A program made the position numbers and the translations under genes. Source: Eumeta japonica (taxonomy: Eukaryota > Arthropoda > Insecta > Lepidoptera > Psychidae). From it: a stretch of 64,000 bases of DNA. The DNA is taken from the NCBI GenBank assembly GCA_005406025.1, contig BGZK01000018.1, positions 930,001-994,000 of the forward strand, given 5' to 3'. The notes below the pieces were generated by a model that was not told the origin of the DNA, made no database searches, and saw only the letters and a list, made by a program, of their open reading frames with translations. Shown piece by piece: positions 61,690-64,000 of the stretch. Position 1 is the stretch's first letter; each line of letters starts with the position of its first letter.

Positions 61690-61969
61690 TTGGGAATCCT
61701 TTGTTCGTCCGGGGGCGCATGTGCGTCATCGTTTGGCGCGCTTTGTCTGCAGTGGACCTTCTGTGCTTACTTATTTTGTGGTACGAACGAAAGTACGAGT
61801 GAAAGTTCATCCGGACAGGCGAGGATCGACGAGGAACTTGAAAACTTGAATTCGTACACGAGATTCGACCGCATCGACGCTCCGATCGCAGCTAACGAGC
61901 CCGCCACGATACAGATCCCTCTAGCGGCAAATACACGAAACCGTGCTCACGAAGTGAACATTGGCGTTT
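61690..61969 (+). CDS. Candidate coding exon, unidentified protein
   Basis: A frame open from ATG 61690 becomes protein-like from about 61785: NESTSESSSGQARIDEELEN, then YTRFDRIDAPIAANEPATI and LAANTRNRAHEVNIG. It can end at donor TTT|GTAACG (61970). The DNA is CpG-rich, unlike its flanks. The true 5' end is uncertain: it may be an alternative first exon (ATG 61690) or an internal exon with an acceptor I could not fix. The acidic Ser-rich start resembles in style the exon at 60341. Function not recognised. Confidence 0.4.
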
Positions 61970-62089
61970 GTAACGACTTTATGTACATTCGTTTATTCAT
62001 ATGTACATATATGTAACAACAACGATATCCAGCGGCTTAACTCGTGTGAGATCAGAGAATGAATTCCGTCACCTTTCATATCTACTAAT

Positions 62090-62230
62090 CTTTGTGTTAA
62101 TAGTCACCTTGAACTTTCTTTATGTTCTTGACTTTGATTTCGGTTCCACTCTCGGTTTCGATTTCGATCTCGTTCTTAATTGCAATCCCTATTCTGCACT
62201 AGACTCCAATGTTGGTTCTGCTGATTTGTT
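62090..62230 (-). repeat. Hexamer-like repeat block (Helitron-associated family)
   Basis: TTGATTTCGGTTCCACTCTC and GGTTTCGATTTCGATCTCG, same family as at 13240, 38690, 46425 and 52145. The small frame it opens is not a gene. Confidence 0.5.
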
Positions 62231-62261
62231 GAATTGAATATATCATTTGTTTAGGTTGTAT

Positions 62262-64000
62262 GTGGGTAACAATCGTCCTGCGGGCCACATACGGTCCGCG
62301 AGACATTTTGAAAAACGCAATAAAAGAATATATTACATGACTTATACTCACGGAATTAAGTGAGCGGGCAAGTCGAGAGGCGGCAAATATTTTGATGTTT
62401 TTGCTGATGATGTTTTTGATGTTTGCCACTTCACTGGCTGCGTAGCAAAAGATTATTGGTTCGCAATTGTTCTACCCTAGGCGATTCTAGATCATTCCTT
62501 CGTTTTGCCTATAGAAGCGGGTGGATGGCCCGAACTTTAGTTCATTTCTATTTGAGCTACAGAGGTAATAACTTCGATAAGCGATATGTTATCGAACTGC
62601 TAGTGCCGTCAATTTGCTTTGTGACTTTGTGTGCATTTAGAGTGCTTATTAATTATATTTTGTTATTAAGTTTATCGAACGAAAAGTAAACATAATTATG
62701 TCTGGTGAAAAGCAACGAAAAGTCGATGCAAACGGTCGCCAGTTTCAACTAAAATGGACTGAGGAATTCTTTTTTATCTTGCACAATGGTAAGCCAATTT
62801 GTTTGCTATGTAATGAATAAATTTCATTCATGAGACAATTCAATATAAAGAGGCATCACTCAACTAAGCATCCTATTTGCACTCACTGACTGGTCAAATA
62901 AGAAAAAAACAAAATCCAGAACCTCTTCGCAAATTTGGGAAAACAGCAGCAAATGTTTCATTATTAAAGAACACAACTTGATGATGTTGTGAAAGCTAGT
63001 TTTATAGTAAGTTCTAAATTGGCAAAGTCATTAAAACCATTTGCCGAAAGAGAATTTATCAAGGAGTGAATGTTAAAAGTTTGCAGTGTTTTGTGACCTG
63101 AAACGAAAAATTAAGTTGAAAAAATTTATTTATTAAAACGATCTGTTGTCCGATGCATAGAAATGATGGTTAATGATATAAAAAAAACATTGACTGACCG
63201 TTTTTGAATCATTTTGGCTGGTTTTGTATCGTTTTCCATAGCATTAGACGAGAGCACCGACTTGTCTGACACAGCTCAACTGACTATATTTATTCGAGGT
63301 GTTGATAAAGAGTTTGTTGTTACTGAGGAATTGCTTGCTTTACAGCCGCTAAAAGGAACCACTACAGAAGAGGACATTTTTAATGAAGTTTAAAATGTTT
63401 TCACAAGTTTTGGCTTGCCATGCTCAAAATTAATTGGAGTATGCACAGATGGTGTACCTTTTATGGTCGGCTTGCGTAAAGGTTTCATCGGAATTTCGAA
63501 TGAAAAAGCAACTGAATTACATGTGCAAAAAGATGATTTGATAGTCCTTCATTGCATTATCCACCAACAGAACTTGTGTTCTAAGTCCATTCGACTCCAG
63601 AATGCTATGAATGTGGTAGTAAGAACCATCAATTTTATTCGATTCCAAGGGCTTAACCATCGTCAGTTCAAGGCGTTTTTGGATGGAATATCAGCCGAAT
63701 ATGACGATATAGTATTTTATTGTGAAGTCAGATGGCTAAGCAAAAGGAAAATGCTGAAACGGTTTTACGAATTTAGAAATGAGATAGCAGATTTTATGCA
63801 AATAAAGAATAAACCACTATCTGAATTGCGTGACCCAAAATGGATATGTGACTTAGCATTTCTGGTCGACCTTACTGGCTATTCGAATGATTTAAATTTG
63901 AAATTCAAAAACAAGGACGATTAGTAAATTAGTAGTACAGCCGTTTGAAAGCGTTTCAGAAGCCTTTCCGTTTGTGGGAGGCACAGATGCTGTCTGGTAA
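62262..64000 (+). mobile_element. hAT element (Charlie/GTF2IRD2-like), cut by window end
   Basis: The left terminus region (62262-62310) reads GTCCTGCGGGCCACATACGG and TCCGCGAGACATTTTG, a typical GGCCCGCGGGCC-type end of Charlie-like hAT elements. The transposase follows on the same strand. The right end lies outside the window. Different from the element at 1409-4552. Confidence 0.72.
62701..64000 (+). pseudogene. hAT transposase remnant (GTF2IRD2-like)
   Basis: ATG 62701 opens MSGEKQRKVDANGRQFQLKW and a BED-like finger (KPICLLCNE) that hits a stop at 62818. Past it the reading continues as FNIKRHHSTKHP, VKASFIVSSKLAKSLKPFAE, and the catalytic start ALDESTDLSDTAQLTIFIRG (about 63240-63300). 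A stop near 63391 follows. The long intact frame 63415-63924 holds LIGVCTDGVPFMVGLRKGF, CEVRWLSKRKMLKRFYEF and LSELRDPKWICDLAFLVDLT, and after a further shift LKAFQKPFRLWEAQMLSGN to the window edge. Several lesions, so a pseudogene. Confidence 0.85.

Noticed and set aside
1..64000. Bacterial-type defence system, CRISPR or operon
   Set aside because: The window is spliced, repeat-rich animal DNA; no array of regularly spaced repeats or clustered microbial-style genes is present.

Overview
This is a eukaryotic, AT-rich nuclear window that looks lepidopteran (moth or butterfly). The reasons are the spliced genes with short exons, Helitrons inserted between A and T, several decayed mariner elements, and non-LTR retroelement fragments of types common in moth and butterfly genomes. 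No operon, ribosome binding site, CRISPR array or bacterial feature is present. I did not recognise a tRNA or rRNA gene by eye.

Two complete protein-coding genes can be reconstructed exon by exon, and they are convergent. (1) An iqub orthologue (IQ and ubiquitin-like domain protein, a sperm-flagellum/radial-spoke type protein) lies on the + strand at 23863-31679. It has five exons, two ubiquitin-like folds, an IQ motif and a Cys4 knuckle. One of its introns appears to be GC-AG, and an A8 run near its start breaks the frame. (2) A wapl orthologue (wings apart-like, the cohesin-release factor) lies on the - strand at 56071-33610. It has 14 exons whose lengths sum to 3987 nt, an exact multiple of three, encoding 1328 residues. 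Every wapl intron boundary is GT-AG and every phase matches. Two further coding-like segments (60341-60446, behind a TATA box and an overlapping upstream ORF, and about 61690-61969) suggest one or more genes whose main bodies I cannot identify.

Layout: 1-1400 noncoding; 1401-4560 a hAT element with intact 8-bp target duplication and broken transposase; 4561-9900 mostly featureless AT-rich DNA with one GC-rich patch near 7330-7550; 10060-10620 a degenerate 15-bp minisatellite; 10945-15290 dispersed repeats, a mariner and Helitron pieces; 16444-23480 retroelement scraps, a MITE with 52-bp ends, a GT microsatellite and a 50-bp perfect palindrome; 23863-31679 iqub, with an antisense mariner and inverted-repeat elements in its large intron; 33610-56071 wapl, whose introns hold a LINE with another element's ORF1 nested in it, Helitrons, a mariner and a 23-bp-arm hairpin; 57300-58200 a mariner; 60100-61970 the unidentified gene(s); 62262-64000 a second, different hAT element cut off by the window end.

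iqub and wapl have unrelated jobs (flagellar structure versus chromosome cohesion). Their only visible link is the tail-to-tail arrangement, with about 1.9 kb between stop codons. I found no defence island or obvious new multi-gene system. The most interesting signals are in gene structure and repeat biology.
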